Assembly: GCA_907163375.1 (NCBI GenBank) | Contig: CAJQUW010003080.1 | Coordinates: 248,001-312,000, forward strand | DNA length: 64,000 nucleotides | From: Prostheceraeus crozeri | Lineage: Eukaryota > Platyhelminthes > Polycladida > Euryleptidae | Direction: 5' to 3' | In this document: piece after piece, positions 34,946-46,821 of the stretch | Position numbering within the stretch: the first letter of the stretch is position 1 | Layout of the letters: the number at the start of each line of letters is the position of its first letter | Made by a program: the position numbers and the translations under genes | Notes under the pieces: model-generated | The model's database searches: none | Told to the model about the DNA's origin: nothing | What the model saw: only the letters and a program-made list of their open reading frames with translations

Positions 34946-35124
34946 GAAACACCCATTCCTGGAACGTATGAAGCTCCTGACTTCATAGAGGATATGAACA
35001 AAAACCCAATCAAAAATTCTTACCGCTTCAAGAATGATGGACGAAAGCGGGAACCATCGAACATAATGAACAAAGGAGTCACACTGCTTCCTGGTGCATA
35101 CAATCATCAGGATATCCATTACAA
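34946..35124 (+). CDS. STPG4: STPG4-like protein, exon 3 (first PG repeats)
   Basis: Bordered by TCTATTTTTAG and ACAA/gtacgt; entry phase 0, exit phase 2. It reads ETPIPGTYEAPDFIEDMNKN, then NSYRFKNDGRKREPS and GVTLLPGAYNHQD. The P-x-P-G-x-Y motifs are the sperm-tail PG-rich (SHIPPO-type) repeat, and TPIPGTY..FIE..NP....Y.FKN.GRK matches vertebrate STPG4 closely. PG-rich repeat proteins are associated with axonemal microtubules or with germ cells. Entering the exon in either other phase hits a stop codon, which fixes its frame. Confidence 0.88.
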
Positions 35125-36254
35125 GTACGTTCTGCATTATTTGTGTTCTTCGGAAGGGAAACGTATCAGTATTTTCATAATGTGAAGCGCCGTCCGTTAC
35201 TATAGGTGATAAGCTTACTTTAGAAGGTGTAGAAAATCAGCGAAATACATGTAATTATCTGATTGAGATGTAATGCACATTGATCAGAGTAAAGGAAGAT
35301 TCTGAATATTTGAGATTTTTCTAAGATTTAGCGATTAGAAGCTTGCAATTAGTCTGTGTCACATATTTTCTTCAATTTCTAGACCATTAGTTTCATTATA
35401 AATTCGCTACTATCCATTAATATTGAGACTATCAGACACTAAGCATATTTACTAGATTAAAATTATTCCCACCCTATTATTTGATGCGATTATTTATTTT
35501 TAATGTTTGAGAGTGAAACACTACAAATCAGAACACTGAGAAAATCGCAAACAAGGCATGAGGAGTCTTGAGAATCCATTATTAAGAATCTGCTGCACTT
35601 CCTACGAAGCATACTACTCTCCGATTGCACATCTCACTTTATATCACATCACTAAAGAAGTCTCATCGGTGCAACATATCTGGTTCCTTCAATCCCCCTA
35701 TTGTGTACTCGAGTCCAAGGCGGCTAAGACGGGGACAGAGTTCACGACATGCGTCGACTAGCGTTTGGTCGATGCTTTTTGCTACCTAGCATTTTTTCAT
35801 TTCACAATTTTTATTCCATTTTTATAATATTTTAATATATAATGATATGTAATATTTTATCAGGCATTTGCAGTTTCTTCCATTAATTCTGTAACTATGT
35901 GCCAATCAATTGAAGCCAAAGTTTACAAAGTATTGGCAATTTTAGACTATATTAGAATACTATTGATACCAGGTTTGAGTTCATAGTGTGCATATTGAAT
36001 GTAAATCAGGCGTTGCTTGTCATTGCAATATTGACAATTTTCTCTCATTTACATGGCATCTGACGGCTACACTTTGAATGTCTTAGAAGCAATCCACATC
36101 ACCGTCAGGAACCATCCTTGAATATACAAATCTTTAAAAACGGCCCCTCTTTCACGTTGAATTTAGTATTAAGTTTAGTCGCTTCCTTTCCTTCGTTTCT
36201 AGGACTTTGGCTTTGTTGTTGTTCTGATATAATTTACTTGTCATTTTTAATGTA

Positions 36255-36450
36255 AGAAAATTAATCAAGTATTGAGTTGCATCCTCCGTTGAAAAATGGA
36301 AACAGACCTAAATAGCTGCCACTTCATTCAACATCAGGAATCAACAGAAGGCCTTTCTCACATCTCTCAACATCGACACAGCTCCCTATTTAAAGTTGCA
36401 GCCATGCCCGGGTCAATTTGAGATTTGCAAGTTTTGCAAGTCAGTGAAAT
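36255..36450 (+). repeat. Third copy of the 3.3-kb foldback repeat block
   Basis: Shares TCCTCCGTTGAAAAATGG, TCTCAACATCGACA and GTCAATTTGAGATTTGCAAG with 3272-3470 at roughly 85-90 percent by eye. In this copy the TTCATT..ATCAGGAATC stretch is in the same orientation as the left arm at 3.3 kb. Confidence 0.65.
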
Positions 36451-38991
36451 TTCCACTAACCTTCATGCGAAATTTTACTTAATTCTTTAATCATTACTAA
36501 TAATCTATTATTTGATATATCAATATGCATTTTTCATAATCTTCATTTTAAACAGACTTTATAGGTTCAGCAAACGGATGTTGTGTGCTTGGACTCATCC
36601 AACAACAAATCTCAGGAAAACGTTCAGTTTTTTACTCAGACACCTGTGTTCAACTCGACTTACAGGCTATGAAATCGGTAAAATTCCCAGCTAAGTTGAA
36701 TCCCATGGGCGTCTAGTCTGTAGAAAATAGGAATAAAATGCCTTCATCAAGGAAAAATCATTTTGAAGACATGATGCTTTAAAACAGACAATTTTCATGT
36801 ATATGTTGCCTACAACACATTTTTGCGGATTTAAAAGTTCGAGTCCCTTTGAAAATTGCCACAGTATTTCTTCGGGATGTTTTTAGCAAGCGACCATCAT
36901 TTCAGCAACCAGCTCTTCCCTAGAGACACAATTGCCTCGAAAAGTCACACCGCTTGAGAACCCTGTGTCGGCTTAAGTCGTTCGGATGTGTTTGTAAGAA
37001 ATAGGATACGGAGGAGATTCCTGGTTAGATATGTCAAATAGAACTTAAATACATGCATCGTAAATTTGCTATATACACATAATGAATATATTTGTAAGAA
37101 TAACACGATGTTTTTGAGAGAAAAATACGAGAGGAAACACGCAGCATACATTTTATAGGTTTCATCCCTCTAATCAGTACATACATGTATATTACTGATT
37201 ACAGATCTAAAGAATAAAATGCATTTTGAATGGGCCATGTCATTCAGCCAGGTTGTGACATTCAGTCAAAGTAGAACCTACTCCTCACTCAGTGCATTCC
37301 TTCCTATCCGGTTTTTTAATGTTGCACATTTTCATACATCATTACGTATTGTAGTGTGCGTTGAAAGTCTATTTGTATATTTTTGATTTATGATCAGTAC
37401 AAAGGATATTAGCATTTATATAATATATTAATCAATATTTATCAATAAACAATTAGCACTTAATGTATTCGCAAGTTTGATAATGCTCTTTAACTAATCA
37501 TTCATTAACTCACTTAATTATACTCCCATGCTGATTTGCATTGTTTTATTTATTACCGCCTCATTTTTCATGATTAAAATGTTCAGCATGTATTTGCTTC
37601 CCGACCAAGGGGATACTGTATGTTGGAATGATTGCTGTATGAATTTTGTGACCTCATCTGTCGCCTCCATGTCATTTCTCTAGAAAACATTAGCAGAACA
37701 GGAAATCTGAGAAAATCCTTACTTGATATAAGTATGTATGTAATTTACATGTAATAATTTTGCAATTTTACTATTGACATATGACATTTTACAATGACAT
37801 AAAACAATGTCATAATAATTTTGACTACAAAATCCCGTCTTTTGAGAACCAAACAAAATTTAAACTCATCAAGGAAAGCATTTATAGCGGCTAAATAAAA
37901 GCGACACTTGAATCGATTTTAAAGTTCCACATCTAAAAGTTTCAGTTCATATCTTTATTTTGACTTACGTCAATATTTGAAGAAAGAGATTGCTTTCGCA
38001 TGGAATAGATGCCAGAGTATAGATTTCTATCAACATACACAGCAGCGGTTCGCTCTGCCTAATATTGAGACGGGTAATGAGGTGAACTTAAAATAGATAT
38101 TGAATAAATCCACTTTTTGCTTCCACTTCAGCCTAAGCATGGTTGCATAAATTAGCCCTTATTAAGCCTCAACTTAGTCATTCAGATGTAAAATTCTAAT
38201 TCAAATTTTCAGACATTTCTGTTCCGTGAATACAAATTTCAAGAAAAATATGAATTTTGTCATGAAATCATGAGCTTGCTGATAAAGTTTTTCAATGTAT
38301 TTGATAGATGAATTTAGCAAAATGGAGCTACGCACGTATGAGCTAATTCAATGGTCAGAAGGATTTAGTAAATGCTAAATTCCCTCTCTAATGTATACAG
38401 TAAAAAATCTGACTGCATTTGTGCTCCAACCGTCTATCCATCAGCATCGGTTAACTCTGTTAACATTGCAGTGATTTGGTATATGACTGAAAAAGACGAG
38501 GTACAACTTGAGGATATAAATATTTCTCAAAGATTAGCTGTTGAAAGGTTTGTCCATGGAAATTCGACCCTCTATAATAAAGGACTAGATAGAACAGGGA
38601 CATCGAAAACAATAAAACGTTGTGGACATGCTTCGTCATGACAACGGTACCTAAACGATGTAATTTGATAATAAGAAGTAACAAGCAGCTAACAAGTGTA
38701 CTTTGTAAATATTCATGGTTTATATCATTTCTCTTTATAGATAAGAGCATTTTGATAAAATAACTTGCAATAGATCGCCCTGTGGCAAGAATCTGTTGCA
38801 TGTTGGTTATGAATTTACTTTAAAGCACATGTGCATTCAGATTTCATTTCATGGTAATAAAATCTTCTATAATTAAGGTTCGCGTGCAAGTACTGCAGAG
38901 CTTACATGAGGTATATGTTCAATATTTTATATTTTTTCATATTTTCGCCTGATGATGGCCACGACTACAGGGCTTCTCTCAATAAAATCAA

Positions 38992-39539
38992 GTGTACCTT
39001 GTTTTTAACGTGTATGCCCCATTTCCTTTCCCTATGGCCACAGAAATGAAGATTTTAGGTGTTACATGGTGTGACAGTTCGAGTCGGAGCATTCATTTTC
39101 GTAATGTGTTCAAAACTTGTTCAAAGCGCTTGTACATGATAAAAGTGCTTAAAGGTTTACTGAGCCACGATGAACTGTGACTTATTTTTTTAATGGCGTC
39201 GTACGAAGTATTGTCATGTACTGCCCTTGTTTATTTGGCATTCTGAATGCGGAAACAGTGCATATAATCGAAAGACTTTTTAAGCGCGCCAGAAAGATCA
39301 TTTGTATATTCAACTGTCAATGCAACAACAATGCTACGAATTTCCATCAAAAACGCCTACTAAATTTTAAGTCCTTCTTCGAAAAGTGCCAATTGACAAG
39401 TCATCCACTATATTCAATCGTGCCTCACCTAAGAAATGGAAGACTGACATTTCTGCCGCAAGCTCGTTCTGCTTTGTGGTTATGTCAATTTTGGTTATGG
39501 ATAACTTCACTGATCTCACATGTGCATTTTCCTTATTGA
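38992..39539 (+). pseudogene. CR1/Jockey-like LINE 3' fragment
   Basis: The first frame reads TEMKILGVTWCDSSSRSIHF, CSKRLYMIKVLKGLLSHDEL, then after a stop and one-frame shift near 39178, VVRSIVMYCPCLFGIL and IERLFKRARKIICIF. These are the thumb and C-terminal motifs (LGV, RLY-LK-L, S-I-YC-L) of a non-LTR ORF2, like those in the LINE at 15.8-19.9 kb but a different copy. An AT-rich tail with TTATTATTATAAT follows at 39593-39616. Confidence 0.75.
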
Positions 39540-39784
39540 CTTCCCTGTGATATGTTACTTTTGATTTTCATTTGGAATATGTATAATTTATTCATTATTC
39601 TTTATTATTATAATAGGAGAAAGTTAATGTAGGCTCTGTTATGCTAATTACAGACGAATTCTACAGAATCTTTGGTAGTGACAAAGTGAATTCTTAAAAC
39701 ATGCCTTAGCATAGTTATACAATGGGTCTGTGAGCATGTTCCTGCATGGTTTGCTGCAGGTAAGAACTGTAAAGCTGTGACAGC

Positions 39785-40306
39785 CACAGAATTAGACAGG
39801 TCGTCTCTTCTTCCGTTTGACTAGAAGGGAAGCATTGGAACGTGCAACGTTATTGAAATGGCACAATCTGCTGACTAAATACCATAGCAATCGAACAATG
39901 AGAAGCCAGTTCAGCATTAAAAACGACAAATTGTACAAAGTTTCTGTGACTGTTATCAACCGGATCACACAGCAAAGAGACACAGTCGATGTCAAGTTCT
40001 ACAGAGAAGTTTGTGAACGTTTTTTCATGCGCCTGCTAACTTTTTTTAAAATGATCGGAGGGCCCAACATTATCGAGAAAACTTTTGCGCAATGATCTGA
40101 ATTCTTCGAATCTGAAGGAGTCGTGGCGATCGGAGCATTTTGAAGGAATTTAGAGCAATCCGCAAGCAACGCACGACTATTTTTCCTATCTCTGCAAGGT
40201 ATTAAAAATTTCTTTTTGCCCACTTATTAAGTTCCTGCATGTGCCATTTGTTTGAATCAGTTTGCACTTCTAGCAAAGTGACACAGATAAACAATCTAAT
40301 TCTGTG
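39785..40306 (+). mobile_element. Four-copy MITE family, copy B
   Basis: Ends CACAGAATTAG and CTAATTCTGTG, flanked by exact GTGACAGC duplications (39777-39784, 40307-40314). It is in the same orientation as copy A. The - strand ORF shared with the other copies has a single CAA-to-TAA change here. The + strand ORF (39817-40095) is open and reads VINRITQQRDTV and YREVCERFFMRLL. Confidence 0.87.
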
Positions 40307-40314
40307 GTGACAGC

Positions 40315-41720
40315 AGTAACGAGGCACATTGTCAGCTGTTCACAGTCACGTGACTCGGATCAGCGTGCTAATTTTAATGTCGTCACTCGTGCACGATCGA
40401 ATGTCATGTTGTCCGTGTTAGAGGCTATGTACATCAGGTTCTACAAGCCAATTCTGTGTAGCCAGAAAGATTTTGTGTTACAGTTGGCTCTGCCATGGTG
40501 ATTTGAATTGTCATCACTGTTTCACCGCAAGTTTGTAATGTCGAGAGAATTGTCACTTCCTGGGTCAGCCTTAAAAAAACCAGGTGAAAGTTAACTCGGT
40601 TGATTTTACTTTAACTTTAATTTTGACTTCAATAGATGACTTCGCTGCAATTGGCCTTAACTTTTCTCTACAAATATACAATGGGTGCAGTGGCCATGAC
40701 AGCAATGCATACTGAACATAGAACGGTGACGAACTTTTAAATTACAGATTTGATGGTCCTCGACTACATCATAAGGAAGATCTATACGGAGAACATCAAA
40801 GTTATAAAAAAAGGGAGACTTGAAATTCAGACATTTTAGCATCAATCCAAGCTTTCATCCAAAGTCCTATTTTAGAAGCATTGAATATAAAGAAAGATGA
40901 ATTTGATGATGCATATAAATCCGAACTCTAGTTATAAGTAACTGATTTTATCAGTGTGTCAGGTCGTTGAGAACTCATTTTCCGCATGAACGGATGAGAC
41001 CTGAACTTGACAAATAGTTGATGGATGGCGCGAGTGCACTGAGGCAACTTTGTGACAATATCATCTACGATCCCTTGCCTGTAGTTCATTTGAAAATTGT
41101 CATAATCATCTCAGTCACCATTGTCTTGCTATCAAGTGCGCCAATCAAGCCGGAATCAAAATCATCAGTTGTCTGTAGCATCGTGAGTATGTTTTTATTT
41201 CCTTTTTGTGGAGATGAACTCCAACAGCATAATAACTCAGACATCAATCAAATAGAGTGCAAGAAGAGTTTTTATTTAAACTTATTTGATTTCACTTACA
41301 GATGTGAATCAGCGAACTGTTGTTGATATTTTCATTACGAAAACTATGATGGGAATCAAAATGCTGGAAAGAAGTAGGAAATATCTGTTAGTCTTTTGCT
41401 GATACCTAAAATTGCTTTTCAGGAGCCTAAACAATCTAATCTAAAAATCAAAACTTGAATTTCAAGGATTTAAGCATGAACTTGACAAAAACTGTATTGA
41501 GATAATGGAATAGTTTGGGACGATAGGTGCAAAATAATAATGACAACAGGTCAAAATATCTCCTGAACTATTTTTAGCCAAGATATTCAAGTATAAAAGC
41601 ATTTCGCATCGAAACGCTGGCTTGTTAGCTGTACGTCGGAGAAAGGAACTTGCATTTTATTGTGCGATTGTCCGTTTGAATGTTGCTTGCGTTATATTTA
41701 TGTACTAATTATTCAATAAT
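40315..41720. other. No gene recognised; intronic
   Basis: A 102-codon ORF at 41018-41326 has a hydrophobic segment (VVHLKIVIIISVTIVLLSSA) and a C/gtgagt site near 41181, so it could be a first exon of a secreted or membrane protein. No family was recognised and no partner exon was found, so it is not called. Confidence 0.3.
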
Positions 41721-41721
41721 A

Positions 41722-41780
41722 GCGTAGTGTAGCTCAGTTGGTCTAGATAACCTCAATTGTCGTGAGTTCAAGTCTTTCCG
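41722..41780 (+). repeat. tRNA-like segment (decayed tRNA or SINE head)
   Basis: GTGTAGCTCAGTTGGTCTAG is an excellent A-box/D-arm sequence, and GTGAGTTCAAGTC, about 25 bases later, a good B box. The distance between them is too short for a whole tRNA, so the anticodon arm is missing. It abuts an RTE-like LINE tail on the other strand. Confidence 0.5.
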
Positions 41781-41799
41781 CTTACATGCATTTTGGAAG

Positions 41800-42265
41800 A
41801 CGTTTTGATGTCAGGTCGGTGTCACGTTCCAAATATTACCCTGATCATTCCAGCAATTCTTCTTCATCTTCAGCCGTTTTTGATCCACTGCTGGATGAAG
41901 GTCACCACATGAACTTTCCAGGTCGCCCTCTTCTGGGCCGTGCTTATCCAGTTGGGTTCTCCCACTGTCCTGATGTCGTCCATGTCTTCTGTCTTCTCCT
42001 CCGTCTCTGGGGTACCATTCCGTCACAGCTCTCGTCCAACGTCCATCCCGCTGCCGTGCCATATGTCCTGCTCATCTACATTTTTGTCTGACTGCTTCTC
42101 TCAGCACGTCTTTGACTCTGGTTTTTCTCTTATCCAGGTGTTCCTCATCTTGTCTCTTCTCGAAATTTTAACATTGCTCTCTCCATAGCTCTCAGTGTTG
42201 TACTCAGTTTCGTTCGTTGTTTCTTTGTCTCGCTACCATAGATTAATGTCGGGAGAATGCATTGA
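41800..42265 (-). pseudogene. RTE-like LINE 3' fragment
   Basis: The - strand reads FDQCILPTLIYGSETKKQ, LRAMERAMLKFREETR, then after frame changes MARQRDGRWTRAVTEWYPRD, and near its end FMW-PSSSSGSK. RTE-clade ORF2 C-termini carry the same string: Y-x-L-P-x-x-x-Y-G-S-E-T, A-M-E-R-A-M-L, W-A-G-H-x-A-R-x-x-D-x-R-W-T and E-W-x-P-R-D. The AGATGAAGAAGAATT tail also fits. Several stops and shifts make it dead. Confidence 0.72.
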
Positions 42266-42658
42266 TCGAAGGCTTTTCTATTTCGGCACAATGGGAGGTC
42301 GCTTTTACAAAATTACACCACCTCATCCGAATACTTGCCATCTTCAGCAATTACTGCTTCATAAATTGGATAGCAATCCAAAACCTTTGTGTAGGGTGGG
42401 GGACTTTGCAAGTAATCTAAATGGCGTAGCTATTTCTATGGTAACTAAAAGGCACATAAATCCATCCCACTTGAAATGCGGACGATCCGAAGAATGATAA
42501 AAGCAAGGACGAGTTCTCTCCCCATTTCTTGGACACCACACTCAAGACAACTCTGATGACATCACCATCACGGCCACTCACTCAAACAACAAGCCAACAC
42601 AATGCTAACTCCAACCTCACCTCGACACTTTGCTCTCATGGACCCAACAAAACAACTA

Positions 42659-43387
42659 GTCCGGCAGCCAGAACAAGTTTCTGCAGGGAACGAGGCCGAA
42701 AATGAAAATGAGACTTTCACAGAATGATGTACACCCTATGCCTACTACGAATCTGCACTTCTGCCGAGTTCTAGTGAGTTCCTCTTCTTGTCAGACAGGA
42801 TCAAAGAAAAACACATGTAAATCCAATGGGACGCAGATTGCAGTTTTTGGTTAAATTGGAATTTTCTTTGTTTTCTCTGATTAAACGAAAAGTACTCAGC
42901 CTAGAGTCATAATTTTTGGGATGGAATGTCTTCAGGCCATTTCCTTTCATGTTCATGTACCCCTGTCTATAAAGCTAGACACATTTAGATTTGGCGAGCC
43001 TCTTAATGTCGGCAAACACAAACATGTTGGCCCACTTCATCCACATTGAACCGCATTCTCACATACATTGCAGATCAGATGCATGATAATAGCACATGCA
43101 CATATTAGAAAATGACATGAAGACATTCCATGCCAAAAATTATGACTCTAGACTTAATACTTTTCAGTTGATAAGCGAAAACATAGAAAATTCCAATTTA
43201 ACCAAAAACTGCAATCTGCGTCCCATTGGATTTACATGTGTTTTTCTTTGATCCTGTCTGACAAGAAGAGGAACTCAGTTGAACCCGGCAGAAGTGCAGA
43301 TTCGCGGTAGGCATTGGATGTACATTATTCTGTGAAAGTCTCACTTTCGGCCTCGTTCCCTGCAGAAACTCGTTCTGGCTGCCGGAC
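42659..43387. mobile_element. TA-foldback element, complete copy
   Basis: TA at both sides (42657-42658, 43388-43389). Arms of 210-240 bp: the left starts GTCCGGCAGCCAGAACAAG, and the right ends CTCGTTCTGGCTGCCGGAC. Further matched blocks inside are CTGCAGGGAACGAGG and GACAGGATCAAAGAAAAACA. The unique middle is about 250 bp and non-coding. Diverged copies are at 33716-34475 and 58314-58860. Long arms with TA duplication suggest a Tc1/mariner-type foldback. Confidence 0.85.
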
Positions 43388-43869
43388 TAAACCTCCACAT
43401 CAACCGCAACGAAACTCAACCCTCACTTTCCACACCGGATCCCCATCCACGAACACTGTATAAGCCTCTCAGTCACCATTGGCAACTTTCCACGTACATG
43501 TGCAATTCTCAACAACAACCGAATCCTGTGCGTTAACCTAAACAATCAATGCACGTGCGCAACACTCGCAAACATTTGCTAAAAAGCAAGACACAACATC
43601 AACAAATTCCCATGCCTCACTTCCATCAATTAGTGACCACAGTAAGAGGCCATCGTGGCCATCATATGCTTCATACTCATCATTACAGTGACTGGGTAGA
43701 ATGTGGATCCAAAGTCTCCTAACATTGGATGAAGCGAAATTTCAATCACATGTAACAAATAAAAACTGTCTTCAGTATCGCTGCATTCATATCCATTTAA
43801 TAGCGTTGGGATAAGAGTATGGCGAACATCATGCTCTAAAGGTTACAGAAGTTCTGAGGTATCAGTCAT

Positions 43870-45470
43870 CGCTCTCAAAACGGTATACTTGTGTTGAATG
43901 TTTCGAGTGAATGTTCTATAAGCAGAATGTGGAAATGAATTGGTAACTCTTGAAAGTTCCTTGATCTCATTGATCCAATCTCGTACTCCTACTCTCACTT
44001 GAAATCATCATTGCCGACACTGGCATCAAGATGTTTGTTTCCCTTGGCAAGAATTGCCTATTCTAAAATGCTGTAGGCCTTCATGCTTTCCAAATTATAA
44101 CAAGAAGGTATAAATCCATGTGATTGTATCCAATTCTGCAGGATATTCAGCCAAATGAGGAAATCATTGGTGAAGGGCAAGAAAAATGATCGAGGGGACG
44201 AAAGGGACGCTGAATGGGCCGATCAGACAGCCAAAGAAAGGACAAAGGAGACACTGACTGGGACGATGTGGCAGACATAGGCGGTCCAACTGCGAACGTT
44301 TTGACCTCCAGAGGGGACGAAAAGCGGACATTTGTAAAATTCTTGTCCCCTATCTCGTTGATAACAAATGTCCCCTTCCGTTTGCCCTATTTGTGCAACT
44401 ACAGTGTAGGTATATTTGTGTTGAATGCCTCGAGTGTTCCAGAAGCAGAATGTGGAAATGAATTCATGACTTTCGAAAGTTCTTTGATTTCATCGATCGA
44501 ATCTTGTGCTATTTTTACTGACCTCTTTTCACTTGAAATTATCATTGCCGACACTGACACCAAGATGTTTTCATCCCTTGGTTGTTATTTTCATTTCGCT
44601 TTTTGAGCAAACTTCAGTGGCTTTCCAGAAATGGCAGCTTCTTTGATAATAAACACACTTTAGAGAGGTAGGGATAATATCCGATGAACGGTCCAACCTT
44701 TATAATCATGTTCCACCAATTTGTAATTGAATTACAGTCCCAAAACCTGCAAATTCATCTGCAAAAGCTGCGTTTTTGACATTGTCAACCGGATTTCCAC
44801 ATTGCGAGCTTAGTAGCAGTAAAGTAGCGACAGATATACATAGGCACAGCTACAGGTTCGCATTTGTGTTGTGTCTTCGCATGATTGCAGCTCTGATCCT
44901 CCTCAAATAGGAGAACGATAACTGATGGCAATGAAGGTGGCGAATTCTGGACAGCACACATACGATATAGTTCATGATGTGAATAACAACTAGCGGTTGA
45001 TGGAATTGATAGCAAGTGTCTATTTGCATTATTCCAAGCTTATCATCGTCATTAAACAAATCAGGCAATGAGTGTATTGCTAACATCCTGCTTTCTGAAC
45101 TGCACACAGCTGCCAATTTCCTGTCGAATATAACAAATCTTTGCGTCAGGTGAATATCGCGGCATTTTGCAACAATTCGGCGCAAAATTCTACCAATTCC
45201 AATCGGACTGGCACCTGGATCACTGCGGAAAAGGAATCAGACAACAGACAAGTCAAGCATCCATGAATTCGGGATCTGAAAATTCCTCTTCAATGCATAA
45301 CTTCTTTACCATTCACGCGATGGCCTTTCGAAACTCGAGCCAGAAATATCACTCCCTACTCACGTCCCATGCCAATCTCTTCAGTGTTGAATTGTAATAC
45401 AGCAGCCCCTCTACTGATGGTTGCATCGACGAGTATCTCAAATATAGCCAGATGAATCATTTTGAATGGG
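43870..45470 (-). pseudogene. Decayed reverse transcriptase of uncertain class
   Basis: On the - strand, in order: LRRIVAKCRDIH (before 45100), SLPDLFNDDDKLGIMQID (about 45060-45010), VKNAAFADEFAGFGTVIQL (about 44770-44715, the catalytic A-D-D as ADE), PSKCVL, and HLGVSVGNDNFK (about 44590-44540). Reverse transcriptases of several invertebrate retroelements share G-x-G-x-x-L-R-R-I-x-x-K, D-x-x-N-A-F-N and N-A-A-F-A-D-D-F-A-G motifs in this order. I cannot assign a clade. Multiple frameshifts; the block 44406-44582 recurs at 43878-44060. Confidence 0.55.
43878..44060 (+). repeat. Duplicated block inside the decayed retroelement
   Basis: About 180 bp, including GCAGAATGTGGAAATGAATT and CATTGCCGACACTG, recur at 44406-44582 with about 85 percent identity by eye. 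Whether it is a tandem duplication within one element or two overlapping insertions is unclear. Confidence 0.65.
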
Positions 45471-46110
45471 CCACGAAGCACCATTTTGTTGTGGACTGGC
45501 GTTATGGTGTTTGTCCTTCAGATTTTCAGTGGCAGATACGATAACGTGAGGAATACCTATATCTTTATGATGCCCAGTAATCGTATGGCTCCACTTTAGT
45601 AGTTTTTTAAAATCTGTGTATGTGGAAAAACTGAACGAACTAAAAAAGTTATCACAACTTGCTAATGGAGAAAAGTGGAGAACAGAAAATTAGTTCTGAA
45701 CCCCCTTCATTCGCAAATTATTTTCAAGCTTGTAGTTTTTTCGAAACTTTTTTTTCAAATGCAATTTGCGAGCGTTCTAGGCATTGTACGAGGTTCGGAG
45801 CGGTGCCATTAGAATCGCATTGATCTCCTCTTTCTTTTGGCTGTAAATTTTTGCCGCTATGGGATTGAATTTCGAAATCTCCTCAAAAGGACACAATGTG
45901 AATGAAAGGATTAAACGAAATTCAACAAATTCAATTTTGTGAGCTTTTTCTGTCAATGACTTCCCATTTTCACTGTAGAGTAATTGTGCAGAAATTGACC
46001 CTGTGAACTTTCTTCCTATCCGATATTTGTAAATATCAGTAATTGTATTCAAAATTGTTTTAATTGTCTAGTTATGCTGAAGCATTGTGAATCCTATCCT
46101 CCCTTTTCAG

Positions 46111-46195
46111 TCTCGAGAAAACTATCAATTCCTACGGTTTTCGGAACTCGGCACGCTTCCCGAAGAATCACTTAGTTGGGGGTTATGTTGACAAG
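46111..46195 (+). CDS. STPG4: STPG4-like protein, exon 4
   Basis: Between CTCCCTTTTCAG and ACAAG/gtaagc; one base completes the codon left by exon 3, and the exit is phase 0. It reads LEKTINSYGFRNSARFPKNH and ends GGYVDK. Vertebrate STPG4 has K-(x)-V-A-T-Y-S-F-K..R.........V-D-K-D here, so Y-x-F and the VDK border match. Joined to the next exon it gives VDK-DLDLAPGQY. Splice sites on both sides are strong. Confidence 0.83.
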
Positions 46196-46295
46196 GTAAG
46201 CATTATTTCATGCTGTTGTTGATGATTTTGTCACTTACACAGAATCTTCCAATCATAAACCATATATATCGCGGAGACAGTTGATGAGTTTGATA

Positions 46296-46821
46296 CACAG
46301 AATTAGATTGTATGACTGTATCACTTTGTTAGAAGGTACAAACTGATTCAAAACGATGGCACATGCAAGAACTTGCTAAGTGGGCAAACAGAAATTTTCA
46401 ATACCTTACAGAGAGGAAAAATAGTCGTGCGTCGCTTGCGGATTGCTGTGAATTCCTTCAAAATGCTCGGATCGCCACGAATCCTTCGGATTCGAAGAAT
46501 TCAGATCATTGGGCAAAAGTTTTCCGATAATGTTGGTCCTTCCGATGATTATTACAAAAGTTAGCACTTAGCAGGCGTACGAAAAAATGTTCACAAACGT
46601 CTCTGTAGAGCTTGACATCGACTATGTCTTTTGCTGTGTGATCCGGTTGATGACAGTCACTGTAACTTCATACAATTTGGTGTGTTTAATGTTGAATTGG
46701 CTGCTCATTGTTCGATTGCTATGATATTATGTCAGCAGATTGTGCCATTTCATTAGCGTTACATGTTCCAATGCTTTCTTTCTAGTCAAACAGAAGAAGA
46801 GACGAACTGTCTAATTCTGTG
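46296..46821 (-). mobile_element. Four-copy MITE family, copy C
   Basis: CACAGAATTAG/CTAATTCTGTG ends, opposite orientation to copies A and B. Flanks GTTTGATA and GTTTCATT agree at 6 of 8, an aged duplication. The shared ORF (here on the + strand) is broken by a 2-base deletion in the AGAGATAGG context, after FNTL/FQYLTE. Confidence 0.8.

Larger units (their letters stand above)
35125..46110 (+). other. Intron 3 of the STPG4-like gene
   Basis: An 11-kb intron with phase-2 borders. The stretches 35125-36254, 36451-38980, 40315-41720 and 45471-46110 contain no supported gene. The remaining parts are transposon remnants listed separately. Confidence 0.6.

Noticed and set aside
41018..41326. 102-codon ORF with a hydrophobic segment, possibly a signal-anchor exon
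   Set aside because: No family recognised and no compatible second exon found; one hydrophobic run is weak evidence.
41722..41780. Functional tRNA gene
   Set aside because: A and B boxes are good but too close together for a complete cloverleaf; the anticodon arm is missing.
41940..42188. 82-codon + strand ORF rich in Ser and Leu
   Set aside because: It is the antisense of the RTE-like LINE coding region and has no independent support.
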